A DNA stretch of 64,000 bases from Streptomyces marincola (GTDB taxonomy: Bacteria; Actinomycetota; Actinomycetes; Streptomycetales; Streptomycetaceae): positions 806,001-870,000 of the forward strand of contig NZ_CP084541.1 of NCBI RefSeq assembly GCF_020410765.1, given 5' to 3'. This document shows positions 26,384 to 34,956 of this stretch, piece after piece (the stretch's first letter is position 1; every line of letters begins with the position of its first letter). Below the pieces are notes generated by a model, which had not been told where the DNA came from, ran no database searches, and worked only from the letters and a program-made list of their open reading frames with translations. Made by a program: the position numbers and the translations under genes.

Positions 26384-28059
26384 AGGAACTCCTCGGAGGA
26401 AGCCGGGCGCGTGTGTCCCGGTGCCGCTGCCGGCGCGCCGAACCACCGCAGCAGCGCGTCGGCCAGAGCCGTCGAGGGGGCGTCTCCCGCCCAGGCGACG
26501 TGACCGTCCGGGCGGATGAGGACAGCTGCCCCCTCCCCCACGGCCGGTGGCACCGCCGCCTCGGGCGGCGCCGCGGGGTCCGGCCGCGCGGTGACCACGT
26601 CCACGCGGTCCGCCCAGGGGCCGGTGGGCTTCGTCCAGTCGTGCGTCTCCGCGGCGGCGGTTGCGGCGAGCACCAGCAGCGTGCCGCGGCCGGCGCGCAG
26701 CGGCGCGCCCGTCACCGCGGCGCCGTCCGCCAGCCGCAACGGCAGTTGCGGGAACACGGCGCCCACCCACGGATGGCCGCACGCTGTATCCGGGGCGTCC
26801 CCGTAGCGGATGTCGAGGCCGGAGACCAGGCGGGCGAAATGGCGGCGGGCGCCGGGCTCATGGGCGATCAGTTCGGACAGCACCGCGCGCGGCGCCTCCG
26901 CCCGCGGGCCGCCGAGGAGCAGCCACATCTGGGTCCTCACGCTGTCCTGCGTCCGGCGGCCCGCCGCGTGCCGCTCGTCGTGGTAGGTGTCCAGCAGGGT
27001 GTCGGGCGCCAGGCCCCTGGCCGTCAGGGCCAGCTTCCAGCCGAGGTTCACGGCGTCCTGTAGTCCCAGATTCAACGCCTGCCCGCCGACGGGAAGTTGC
27101 TGATGCGCGGCGTCCCCGGCCAACAGCACCCTGCCCTTCCGGTAGACGGCGGCCTGCCGGCACGCGTCGCCGAACGCGTGGGTCCACACGGGGGCCCCGG
27201 CCGTGATGTCCTCGCCCGTGACCCGCCGCCAGACGTCGGCGACCTCGGCGAAGTCCGGGGCCGTGCCCGCGCGTCGCCGCACGGGCCTGTCGAACGCGTG
27301 GACCATGACGCGGGTCGGTCCGTCACCGTTACTGGCGGCGACCGCCAGCCCTCGCGGCCCCGTCTCGAACCGGCGGTCCCGAATGGTGAGCCCCGCGACG
27401 TCGGCGGCCAGCAGTTCACGTCGCGTGGGCGTTCCCTCGAACGGGATGCCGGCCAGGCGCCGCACCGTGCTGTCCTCGCCGTCGCAGCCCACCAGGTAGC
27501 GGGCCCGCAGCCGCAGCGTGCCCGCGGGGCCCTCGGCCTGAGCGGCCACCGCGTCACCGTGCTCGGTGAGCTGCCGCAGCGTGTGCCCGGTGAGCAGCCG
27601 GGCCCCCAGGGACAGCGCCCAGCGCCTGAGCAGTGCCTCGGTGCGCGGCTGCGGCAGTTTCCACTGCCCCGCGTACGGCCCCGGGAGGGAGAGGTCGAGC
27701 CGTATGCCGCCGAAGTGGCCGTGGCTCACCCGCGGCAGCGTGCGGAACGCGTCCCCCGGGCCCGTCCCTGCCCCCGCCTCGGGAGCGCCGGCCGCGGCGT
27801 CGAGGAACGGCGCGAGGCCGCGGCCGGCGAAGATCTCCATGGTGCGGGCGTGGAGCGTGGTGGCGCGGGACTCCTCGCGCGGGGCCGCCCGTTGTTCGAG
27901 GACGGTGACCTCGGCCCCGCACCGCCGCAGCTCGCCCGCGAGCAGCAGACCCACCGGGCCCGCGCCGACCACGACGACATCGGTGTCCCGGTCCGCCGCG
28001 CGGGCCGGTGGCGACGCGGCCGGGCCGGTCCCGGGCAGCCGGTCAGCGTTCGGCGCCAT
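26380..28059 (-). CDS. Second FAD-dependent polyketide hydroxylase (JadH/PgaE superfamily)
   Basis: A second group A flavoprotein monooxygenase, 559 residues long. It has VVVVGAGPVGLLLAGELRR, SHGHFGGIRLDLSLPG, YLVGCDGEDSTVRRLAGIPF and RVLLAGDAAHQQLPVGGQAL. It is longer and more diverged than the hydroxylase at 20713, with a Pro/Ala-rich N-terminal lead-in of about 30 residues and a long C-terminal thioredoxin-like part. ATG 28059 lies just inside the end of the aromatase gene; another in-frame ATG at 28083 is possible and neither has a clear ribosome site. It sits directly after the core PKS genes, the usual place of the angucycline C-12 hydroxylase. Confidence 0.87.
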   Translation of the reverse strand: MAPNADRLPGTGPAASPPARAADRDTDVVVVGAGPVGLLLAGELRRCGAEVTVLEQRAAPREESRATTLHARTMEIFAGRGLAPFLDAAAGAPEAGAGTGPGDAFRTLPRVSHGHFGGIRLDLSLPGPYAGQWKLPQPRTEALLRRWALSLGARLLTGHTLRQLTEHGDAVAAQAEGPAGTLRLRARYLVGCDGEDSTVRRLAGIPFEGTPTRRELLAADVAGLTIRDRRFETGPRGLAVAASNGDGPTRVMVHAFDRPVRRRAGTAPDFAEVADVWRRVTGEDITAGAPVWTHAFGDACRQAAVYRKGRVLLAGDAAHQQLPVGGQALNLGLQDAVNLGWKLALTARGLAPDTLLDTYHDERHAAGRRTQDSVRTQMWLLLGGPRAEAPRAVLSELIAHEPGARRHFARLVSGLDIRYGDAPDTACGHPWVGAVFPQLPLRLADGAAVTGAPLRAGRGTLLVLAATAAAETHDWTKPTGPWADRVDVVTARPDPAAPPEAAVPPAVGEGAAVLIRPDGHVAWAGDAPSTALADALLRWFGAPAAAPGHTRPASSEEFL

Positions 28060-29023
28060 GGAGCAGGTGCCGCTGCTCGGCATAGGTCTTGGCGTGGCCG
28101 AGAGTGGCCCGGCTGTTGGTGCTCAGGGCCCCGTGCACGTAGGCGCGGGCGTCCTCGACGGTGGCGTCCTGCCCGAGCACGGCGGCGATGTTGGCGGTCT
28201 CCAGGACGACGGTGTGCTGCGACACGACGGTCAGCGGCCCGTCGTCCTGCCCCGCTCGGGCGGGGCGGACCTCCCAGTAGCCGGTGTGCAGCGCGAGCAG
28301 TTTGGGCAGCGTGATCTGCTTGTAGGCGATCCGGCTGTGCGGGAGGCACACCCGGTGCGACACGGTGGTGTGCGTGCTGCCGTCCTTGGCCCGCGTGTCC
28401 ATCTCCAGGGTCTGAAGACCGGGCGTGTCCTCGGTGAGCCGCACGGTGGAGACGTGGGGCAGCCGGTCGGGCCACAGGTTCGCCTCGTTGAGGAAGTCGT
28501 AGACGTCCTCGGCCGCGCCTTCCACCGAGACGCTGTCCTCGAACGAGAACGTCCGCTCCGCGGCGGCCGTGGCCAGTTCGACGTTCGTCTTCAGCGCCGC
28601 GAGTTCGGAGCGCGAGTTGCGGTCCACGGCCTCGTCGATCCAGGCCAGCCCCGCGGGATCGTCGTCGATGGCCCGGTAGTCGTGCAGCAGCCTGACCCGG
28701 GAGCCCGAGCCGCCCAACGCCTCGATCACCCAGGCGCCGCCCATGGCCGCCACCGGGGGCGTGGAGATTTCCTGGCGGAAGTCGACGCGCAGGCCCGCCC
28801 GGTCCAGTGTCCGGCGCGACGTCCAGTTCTTGGGCTCGCCGCCCGCGGTCGCCCAGATGCGGATGCGCTCCTGGCGTTCGTCGTGCTCCAGGCGGTCGAC
28901 GTAGATGGTGGGTGGAAAGACGCGCGGCCAGTTGCGCACGTCGGCGATCAGTTCGTAGACGGCCTCGGCCGGGGCGGAGATCTCGATCTCGTGCTCTGTC
29001 TCACGGGACGGCGGCTGCGGCAT
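28043..29023 (-). CDS. Didomain aromatase/cyclase (first-ring ARO/CYC)
   Basis: This 326-residue protein has two START/Bet v1-like helix-grip domains (about residues 5-150 and 165-315): EIEISAPAEAVYELIADVRN at the start of the first and VSVEGAAEDVYDFLNEANLW at the start of the second. Didomain ARO/CYCs of this type aromatise the first ring of C-9-reduced polyketides such as actinorhodin (ActVII) and angucyclines (JadD, UrdL). GGAGGG precedes the ATG. It follows the C9-ketoreductase gene by 131 bases, in the order found in other angucycline clusters. Confidence 0.92.
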   Translation of the reverse strand: MPQPPSRETEHEIEISAPAEAVYELIADVRNWPRVFPPTIYVDRLEHDERQERIRIWATAGGEPKNWTSRRTLDRAGLRVDFRQEISTPPVAAMGGAWVIEALGGSGSRVRLLHDYRAIDDDPAGLAWIDEAVDRNSRSELAALKTNVELATAAAERTFSFEDSVSVEGAAEDVYDFLNEANLWPDRLPHVSTVRLTEDTPGLQTLEMDTRAKDGSTHTTVSHRVCLPHSRIAYKQITLPKLLALHTGYWEVRPARAGQDDGPLTVVSQHTVVLETANIAAVLGQDATVEDARAYVHGALSTNSRATLGHAKTYAEQRHLLHGAER

Positions 29024-29154
29024 GGTGCTTCCCTCCGGAAGGTGCGGAGCGCGGGCCGGGCGGCGACGGACCGCCGGCGGCGCGGGTGGGGGTGCCCCCG
29101 GGGCGGCGCGCCGGGGGCGTGGCGCCGAGTGCCGGCGCCCCGGACGTACGGGCT

Positions 29155-29931
29155 TCAGAAGTTGCCGAGGCCACCGCAGACGTTGAGCGCCTGGGAGGTG
29201 ATGGACGCGGCGGCGTCCGACACGAGGTAGCCCACAAGACCGGCCACCTCCTCCGGCGTCGAGTAGCGGCCCAGGGGGATCTTGGCCTGGAATTTCTCCA
29301 GGATGGCGTCCTCGGTCGTGTCGTAGGCGGCGGCATATCCCTGCCGCACGCGTTGGGCCATCGGCGTCTCCACGTAGCCGGGGCAGACGGCGTTGACCGT
29401 GATGCCGGTGCTCGCCAGTTCGTTGCCCACGGCCTTGGTGAAACCGACCACGCCGTGTTTGGAGGCCGAGTAGGGCGCGCCGAGCACCACCCCCTGCTTG
29501 CCCGCGGTCGACGCGATGTTGATGATGCGGCCACGGCTCTTGTGGCGCATGCCGCCCGTGTTGAGCACTTCGCGGGTGACGCGGAAGACGCTGTTGAGGT
29601 TGGTGTCGATGACCGCGTGCCACAGCTCGTCGCCGATGTCGGCGGTGACGCCGCCGCCGCTGCGGCCGGCGTTGTTCACCAGGACGTCGATGGTGCCGTA
29701 ACGCCGCACTGCGGCCTGCACGAACGCGGCGACGTCGGCGTCCGACGTGACGTCGACGGCCTGGCCGTCGACATCGAGCCCTTCACCGCGCAGCTCCTCC
29801 GCGGTCGCGGCGACGTTCTCCTTGGTGCGCGCGCCGATGAACACGCGGTGCCCCTGAGTCGCGAGCAGCCGCGCGGTGGCGAGTCCTATCCCGCTGGTGG
29901 CACCGGTGACCAGGGCTGTCGGCTTGGGCAC
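29155..29931 (-). CDS. Polyketide C9 ketoreductase (ActIII-like SDR)
   Basis: A 258-residue SDR that reduces the C-9 carbonyl of the nascent poly-beta-ketone. It has TALVTGATSGIGLATARLLA, LVNNAGRSGGGVT (close to ActIII), NIASTAGKQGVVLGAPYSASKHGVVGF with the catalytic Ser and Y-x-x-x-K, and the C-terminal TSQALNVCGGLGNF. I choose GTG 29931, which has AGGAAG before it and gives the usual ActIII length. An ATG at 29994 would add 21 charged residues, and the choice is not certain. Confidence 0.92.
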   Translation of the reverse strand: MPKPTALVTGATSGIGLATARLLATQGHRVFIGARTKENVAATAEELRGEGLDVDGQAVDVTSDADVAAFVQAAVRRYGTIDVLVNNAGRSGGGVTADIGDELWHAVIDTNLNSVFRVTREVLNTGGMRHKSRGRIINIASTAGKQGVVLGAPYSASKHGVVGFTKAVGNELASTGITVNAVCPGYVETPMAQRVRQGYAAAYDTTEDAILEKFQAKIPLGRYSTPEEVAGLVGYLVSDAAASITSQALNVCGGLGNF

Positions 29932-30097
29932 GTGCTCTTCCTCTCGCTCGTTGACCTGCTGTCGCTCGTCCTGCCGGGCGGACTCGTGGGGCATGGGGCA
30001 TCACTCTCCGCAGGGGGATCGGTGTCGGCGGTGGGGCGGTTGACCGGGTCTGCCGGTACTGGGGGGAACGTTCCGTCACACGGGGCGCGGGAAGACG

Positions 30098-30358
30098 TCA
30101 GCCGTCGAGTCCGGCGTTGACCGCGTCGATGAGCGTGCGCGGCGTGACGACCTCGATGTCGAGGACGTCCTCGTCCAGTGCCACCTTGTACTCGCGCTCG
30201 ATGCGGGAGGCGGTCTCCATCAGCGCCAGGGAGTCGTAACCGAGATCCGCGAAGCCCTTGTCGAGGATGTCGCCGTCGAGGTCGACCGACTCGTCCTTGC
30301 CCGCGCCCTCACGCAGGATGCGGCGGACATCGTCGAGGGTGAAGGTCTCCGTGGCCAT
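30098..30358 (-). CDS. Acyl carrier protein of the type II PKS
   Basis: An 86-residue ACP. The phosphopantetheine attachment motif is LGYDSLALMET, with the modified serine at residue 43. The acidic helices around it (DGDILDKGFADLGYDS and RIEREYKVALDEDV) match other type II PKS carriers. It holds the growing chain for KS-alpha and CLF. It lies 102 bases after CLF and 166 bases before the ketoreductase. No dedicated phosphopantetheinyl transferase or malonyl transferase is encoded in the window; these are usually shared from primary metabolism. Confidence 0.95.
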   Translation of the reverse strand: MATETFTLDDVRRILREGAGKDESVDLDGDILDKGFADLGYDSLALMETASRIEREYKVALDEDVLDIEVVTPRTLIDAVNAGLDG

Positions 30359-30460
30359 GTCGTGTCCTTTCGCTGGAAGGCGGAATGCGCCGGTGCGCCC
30401 TGCGGCCGGGTGGGCCGGGCGGGCCCGGGGGCTCCGGATGGGTGGGACGGGGACGGAGCA

Positions 30461-31687
30461 CTAGAGATCGGCGGCGGGCTCGGGGCCGGTCCGCAGGACC
30501 ACGGCCGAGTTGAAGCCGCCCTGGCCGCGCGCCAGCACCACGGCGACGCGCAGCTCGGCAGGGCGCGGGGAGACGACCAGGTCCAGGGCGTAACCTGGGT
30601 CGGCGGTGACGTGCGCGGTGGGCGGGATGACGTTCTCGGCCATGGCGATCAGGGCGGTGGCCACGTCGAGGGGTGCGCCACCGGCCCCGAGCCGACCGGT
30701 CATCGTCTTGGGCGCCGTGACCGGCACACCGCCCCGGCCGAAGACGCCGGCCACGGCTTCGGCCTCGACCCGGTCCAGGTCGGGCAGCCCCGCCGCATCG
30801 GCGAAGACCACGTCGACGTCCGCGGGCGTCACCGAGGCGTCGTCCAGGGCCACTTCGATCGCGCGCCGCAGCCCCGGCGCCCGGCCGCTGCCGGGCCTGG
30901 GATCGAACGTCGCCCCGTAGCCCGCGAGTTCGCCGTAGCATCGGGCGCCGCGGCGGCGCGCCGCGGCCGCGTCCTCAAGGACGAGGATGGCGCCTCCCTC
31001 GCCCGGCACGTGACCCCGCGCCCGGGCGTCGAACGGCAGGTAGGCGTGGTCGGGGCTGCTGCTGGTGGACAGCCGGCCGCCGGCCAGCTGGGCGACCCAG
31101 CCCCACGGGCACAGCAGGGCGTCAACCGCGCCCGAGACGATGACCGGGGTGCCCTTGCGAATCTGCCGCCGGGCCTGGGCGAGGGCGTCGAGTCCGCCCG
31201 CGTGGTCGCTGACGACCACCCCGCTCGGGCCGCGCAGGCCGTGCCTGATGGCGATCTGACCGGTGTTGACGGCGTAGAACCAGGCGAAGGACTGGTAGGC
31301 GCTGACGTGTTTTCCGCCCTTGCTCCACAGTTTGCGCAACTCGTTCTGGCCGAACTCGAAGCCGCCGGCCGAACTCGCGGTCATGACGCCGAGGCCGTAG
31401 GCGGGTTGCTCCTCCGTGCGCAGGCCGGCGTCGGCCAGGGCCCAGTCGGCCGCCGCGAGGGAGAGCTGGGTGACGCGGTCGGTCTGCGGCAGCAGCCGGT
31501 CGGGCAGTACCTGTGCCGCGTCGAAGTCCGTGATCTGCCCCGCGAGCCGGGCCGGGTAGGGCCCGGCGTCGAACCGGGTGATGGGCGTGATCGCGTTGCG
31601 GCCCGCTGTGACGGAGGCCCAGTGGTCGCGCAAGCCGAGGCCGCTGGGAGCCGCTATCCCAAGACCCGTCACCATCGCCGCCGTCAT
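30461..31687 (-). CDS. KS-beta / chain length factor (CLF)
   Basis: CLF pairs with KS-alpha and sets the chain length. The 408-residue ketosynthase-fold protein lacks the active-site Cys. At the aligned position (residue 162) the sequence is VVSDHAGGLDALA, so the Gln found in most CLFs (for example in ActI-ORF2) is replaced by His. The remaining fold motifs, LPFDARARGHVPGEGGAILVLE and PKTMTGRLGAGGAP, are present. The expected product is a decaketide, judged by the cluster type; the length-setting pocket was not modelled. The start overlaps the KS-alpha stop (ATGA), ensuring 1:1 synthesis. Confidence 0.93.
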   Translation of the reverse strand: MTAAMVTGLGIAAPSGLGLRDHWASVTAGRNAITPITRFDAGPYPARLAGQITDFDAAQVLPDRLLPQTDRVTQLSLAAADWALADAGLRTEEQPAYGLGVMTASSAGGFEFGQNELRKLWSKGGKHVSAYQSFAWFYAVNTGQIAIRHGLRGPSGVVVSDHAGGLDALAQARRQIRKGTPVIVSGAVDALLCPWGWVAQLAGGRLSTSSSPDHAYLPFDARARGHVPGEGGAILVLEDAAAARRRGARCYGELAGYGATFDPRPGSGRAPGLRRAIEVALDDASVTPADVDVVFADAAGLPDLDRVEAEAVAGVFGRGGVPVTAPKTMTGRLGAGGAPLDVATALIAMAENVIPPTAHVTADPGYALDLVVSPRPAELRVAVVLARGQGGFNSAVVLRTGPEPAADL

Positions 31688-32955
31688 GCCACCTCCCGGT
31701 CCGGCCGGGCCAATACCACCGCGCTCTGGAAGCCGCCGAAGCCGCTGCCGACACTGAGCACGACGTCCACGAGCTGGTCCCGGGCGACCAGAGGGGTGTA
31801 GTCGAGGTCGCACTCCGGGTCGGGATCGTGCAGATTCGCGGTGGGCGGCACCACGTGGTGCTCCATGGCCAGCACGGAGGCGGCGATCTCGATGGAGCCG
31901 ATCGCGCCGAGCGAGTGGCCCACCATGGACTTGATGGAGCTGATCGGCGTCCGGTAGGCGTGGTCGCCCAGGCTCCGTTTGAACGCGTTCGTCTCGTGGC
32001 GGTCGTTCTGCTTGGTGCCCGAGCCGTGCGCGTTGATGTAGTCGATGTCCTGCGGGTTCAGCCGCGCCTCGTCGAGCGCGACCCGGATGGCCTCAGCCAT
32101 CTCGCGGCCGTCGGGCCGCAGACCGGTCATGTGGTACGCGTTGCTTCGCGTGGCGTACCCGGCCAGTTCGGCGTAGATGTGGGCACCGCGGCGACGGGCG
32201 CTGTCGAGTTCCTCCAGCACGAACACCGCGGCGCCCTCGCCGAGCACGAAGCCGTTGCGCGAGCGGTCGAACGGCCGGGAGGCGGTCTCCGGCTCGTCGT
32301 TGCGGGGCGTGGTGGCCTTGATCGCGTCGAAGCAGGCGACGGTGATGGGCGAGATCGGGGCGTCGGAGGAACCGGCGACCATGATGTCCGCGCTGCCCTC
32401 CCGGATCAGATCGGCCGCGTACCCGACCGAGTCGATGCCGGAGGTGCACCCGGTGGACACCACGGTGTTGGGCCCCTCGGCGCCGACGGCCCACGCCACC
32501 TCGGCGGAGAACGAACTGGGCACCAGGTAGTCGTAGAGGTGCGGCACGGCGTAGCGGTGGTCGACGAGCTCCAGCTGCCCGCCGTCGCTCACGACGCGGT
32601 ACTCCTGGTCGAGCCCCATGGTCGCGCCGACCGCGCTGCCGATGGCCACGCCGACGCGGTGGCTGTCGGCCGAGTCGAGCACGAGCCCCGAATCGCCCAC
32701 CGCGGCGCGAGCGGCCACCACGGCGAACTGCGCGGCGCGGTCCATGCGCCGGATCTCCTGCGGAGTCAGGCCGTGCGCCTCGGGGTCGAAGTCGACCTCG
32801 GCCGCCACTTGCGAACGGAAGGCGGACGCGTCGAAGAGGCTGATGGTCCGTGTGGCGGTGACGCCTTCGGCCACCAGGTTCCAGAACTCCTTGGTGCCCG
32901 CGCCCCCGGGGGCCAGCACGCCGATACCGGTGATGACCACCCGCCGCCCGGTCAC
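31684..32955 (-). CDS. KS-alpha, ketosynthase of the minimal type II PKS
   Basis: KS-alpha catalyses the Claisen condensations that build the polyketide. In 423 residues the catalytic triad is visible: Cys170 in VVSTGCTSGIDSVGYA, one His in INAHGSGTKQNDRHE and one in KSMVGHSLGAIGS. The FVLGEGAAVFVLEELD block is also typical. It begins with GTG in a GTGA overlap with the cyclase stop, and longer frames reaching into the cyclase gene were discarded. Gene order cyclase-KS-CLF-ACP-KR-ARO is the hallmark of angucycline clusters (jad, urd, lan). Confidence 0.96.
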   Translation of the reverse strand: MTGRRVVITGIGVLAPGGAGTKEFWNLVAEGVTATRTISLFDASAFRSQVAAEVDFDPEAHGLTPQEIRRMDRAAQFAVVAARAAVGDSGLVLDSADSHRVGVAIGSAVGATMGLDQEYRVVSDGGQLELVDHRYAVPHLYDYLVPSSFSAEVAWAVGAEGPNTVVSTGCTSGIDSVGYAADLIREGSADIMVAGSSDAPISPITVACFDAIKATTPRNDEPETASRPFDRSRNGFVLGEGAAVFVLEELDSARRRGAHIYAELAGYATRSNAYHMTGLRPDGREMAEAIRVALDEARLNPQDIDYINAHGSGTKQNDRHETNAFKRSLGDHAYRTPISSIKSMVGHSLGAIGSIEIAASVLAMEHHVVPPTANLHDPDPECDLDYTPLVARDQLVDVVLSVGSGFGGFQSAVVLARPDREVA

Positions 32956-33284
32956 CTCCCGGCCTCCCAACTGTAGAAGCGTGCCGCCATGGCGTCGGCC
33001 GGGGAGCGCCACGTCGCCGGGTCGTACGCCTCGATGTGCGGCTTGAGGTCCTCGCTGATCCGGACGAACCGCTCGTCGTTCTTGGCGGACTCGATGCGGC
33101 TCCCCCCGTCGTCGGAGTCGAAGTCCTGGAGGTGGAAGTACAGTCCGTGGAACGAGAAGAGCTGGCGGCGTCGGGTGCCCATGCGGTGGGGCATGTCCGT
33201 CGCGTCGAAGGAGCCGAAGAGTTCGGCGACCTGCTGCTGACTGGCCCCAGGCGCCAGGCGGGCGACGATCAGCGTGCTGTGCAT
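32952..33284 (-). CDS. Angucycline-type polyketide cyclase (JadI/UrdF/LanF family)
   Basis: A 110-residue small cyclase of the SchA/CurD family. It has STLIVARLAPGASQQQVAEL at the start, then HRMGTRRRQLFSFHGLYFHL and RSPADAMAARFYSW. Relatives JadI, UrdF and LanF close the third and fourth rings and steer folding to the bent angucycline skeleton. As first gene of the PKS transcript it directly precedes KS-alpha, overlapping it by 4 bases, and its upstream region carries the expected promoter. Confidence 0.93.
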   Translation of the reverse strand: MHSTLIVARLAPGASQQQVAELFGSFDATDMPHRMGTRRRQLFSFHGLYFHLQDFDSDDGGSRIESAKNDERFVRISEDLKPHIEAYDPATWRSPADAMAARFYSWEAGR

Positions 33285-33889
33285 GCGCGAAGACTCCTTT
33301 CAGGACCGGCCTACGGGCCGGCTGCCGGAGGAAGCGGGACGGGCACATGTCGAGGACTGCGTGGTGGCGCACGGTCGGGCGGTGGGTGGGGGGATGGACC
33401 GTGTCGGCGCCGGGCGCGCAGGTCACCCGCGGCACCCGCCGGCGATCTCCCCACCCGCCACGGGGGCCCTGCGCGACGTTCGGTACCGCCGCGCCCGATC
33501 AGGCCCCGAGACGCCTACCAGCTTCGGCGTACGGACCGGAGGGCGACAAGGTGCGTCGAGTCAGGAGTCCGCGAGGTTCCCGTTGCGCAGGATGAAGCCG
33601 CACGGGGAAGTCGCGATCAAACATGCGGTGGGACAGGGGCGTGACAATTCCACGTCAGAGGAACGCAAGGCACGCGAGGAACCGACCGGTCGGGACCACG
33701 GGGGTGCGGCGCAAGACGACACACGGGACGCGTGGGGCGCGGGCACGCCGGTCCTGAGCGGGGACGAGGCCGCCGCGCCCGCGCGCCGCGGAGCGGGCAG
33801 GGGCGGGCGGCGGACGACACGATGCGGGCACGGCGCCCGGCGCCGGGAGCGGGGCGCCCAAGGGCTCACCGGCGCCGGGGCCGGCCGCG
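33285..33889. promoter_or_regulatory. 605-base gap with expected promoter of the PKS operon
   Basis: No convincing gene lies here; open frames in both directions are rich in Arg and Gly and lack ribosome sites or domains. The gap must carry the promoter for the long minus-strand biosynthetic transcript starting at 33284. A stretch around 33595-33665 is less GC-rich and has a minus-strand TTGTCA as a possible -35 box, but without a clear -10. No obvious tandem operator was seen. Confidence 0.4.
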
Positions 33890-34549
33890 TCAGCGTGGCA
33901 GGTAGCCGCGCAGGAATGTCTGGACGCCCACCGTCACCAGGCGATTGGTGACCTCGGGGGCCAGCGGCAGCGCGCCGTCGTACGTGCGGTCCCTGATCTC
34001 GCCCGAGACCAGGTAGGTGAAGTGGATCGCGGCCTGTCGCGGATCTTCCATGACCAGCCGCCCCTCGTCGGCCAACTCCTGGAAACGGTCTGCAAGCGCG
34101 GACTGCACCCGCCGCGGGCCGACTTCCTCCCAGGCCCGCAGGAGGTCCGGCGGAAGATGCTCGATTTCCGCGCGCAGTTGACGCACCAGGGCGAAATGCG
34201 AGGCGAAAGTGTCCAGGGGTGCCACCCACGCCTTACCGAAATCGATGAGGTCGAGCTCCACATCGGTCACTTTGTGCAACCAGCGGTCGACGATGTCGAG
34301 TTGGACCCGCAGGATCTCCTTCGACCCCTCCTGCACGACCAGGCGGAAGAGTTCCGCCTTGCCACCGGGGAAGTGGTTGTAGATGGTCCGGGTGGACACC
34401 CCGGCAGCGCTCGCGATCGCACCGATGCTGGCGCGAGTGTAACCATCGCCACCGAACACCGTGCGAGCGCCACGGATGATGGCCTCACGCTTCTCAACCA
34501 GCCCTCGCCCCAACGGAGACTTCTCCCTTCCCGTGCCGTGACGTAACAT
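33890..34549 (-). CDS. TetR/AcrR-family regulator
   Basis: A 219-residue regulator. The N-terminal helix-turn-helix is ASIGAIASAAGVSTRTIYNHF (about residues 40-60), and the C-terminal ligand-binding part is alpha-helical. The second codon is TTA if the ATG at 34549 is used, which would make translation depend on the bldA tRNA. The ribosome site is weak. A near-palindromic site (34575-34600) lies 26 bases upstream, suggesting autoregulation. It stands between the PKS operon and the response regulator, so it probably controls the cluster. Its ligand is unknown, and it lacks features that would mark it clearly as a gamma-butyrolactone receptor. Confidence 0.85.
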   Translation of the reverse strand: MLRHGTGREKSPLGRGLVEKREAIIRGARTVFGGDGYTRASIGAIASAAGVSTRTIYNHFPGGKAELFRLVVQEGSKEILRVQLDIVDRWLHKVTDVELDLIDFGKAWVAPLDTFASHFALVRQLRAEIEHLPPDLLRAWEEVGPRRVQSALADRFQELADEGRLVMEDPRQAAIHFTYLVSGEIRDRTYDGALPLAPEVTNRLVTVGVQTFLRGYLPR

Positions 34550-34956
34550 CCCACTGGGACCATTGCCACGACCCTTGCATCGATTGCAATATACATTGCA
34601 CTATGAAAGTTGTGACCAGCTCGGTACACCGCCGGACATGCGCGGTCAACGCCGACTCGCGCACCCGCCGGTTACCCGTTGGCCGCCAGGGCGACGGGGA
34701 CCACCACAGATCCATAGGGCACACGCGTTGAAGCACGACAAAACGGGACAAGAGGCGCGCTTACGAGGACAGAGCGGAAACGGCGCTCGTCACAACACGT
34801 CGGTCGCGCGCTCGCTTCGCACGAGCTGTCGGGACGCATCTCTTTCCGGTGACAGCGTCTGAGCACACTTCTCACCACCTTTCGGCCCCTTCGATGGCAC
34901 CGCCGGCACGGCGGCTCGACGGGCAGGGACGGGGACTGTCTGTGAGGCATGGATTG
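34550..34956. promoter_or_regulatory. Divergent regulatory region between tetR-like and response-regulator genes
   Basis: This 407-base gap between two divergent regulator genes begins with an AT-rich stretch (34570-34620) holding the TTGCA repeats described separately. The rest is of mixed composition. An in-frame GTG at 34849 could extend the response regulator N-terminally, but no ribosome site precedes it. No other gene is evident. Confidence 0.4.
34575..34600. promoter_or_regulatory. Putative TetR operator (TTGCA repeats)
   Basis: TGCAAT-ATAC-ATTGCA (34585-34600) is a perfect inverted repeat. A further TTGCA (34575-34579) makes a second, overlapping dyad with its left arm (TTGCA-TCGAT-TGCAA). 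Three half-sites at regular spacing 26-50 bases ahead of the TetR-family start are typical of an autoregulatory operator. Confidence 0.5.

Noticed and set aside
33274..33951. 225-codon plus-strand frame in the gap before the PKS genes
   Set aside because: No ribosome site, Arg/Gly-rich, no recognisable domain, and it runs into the end of the TetR-family gene.
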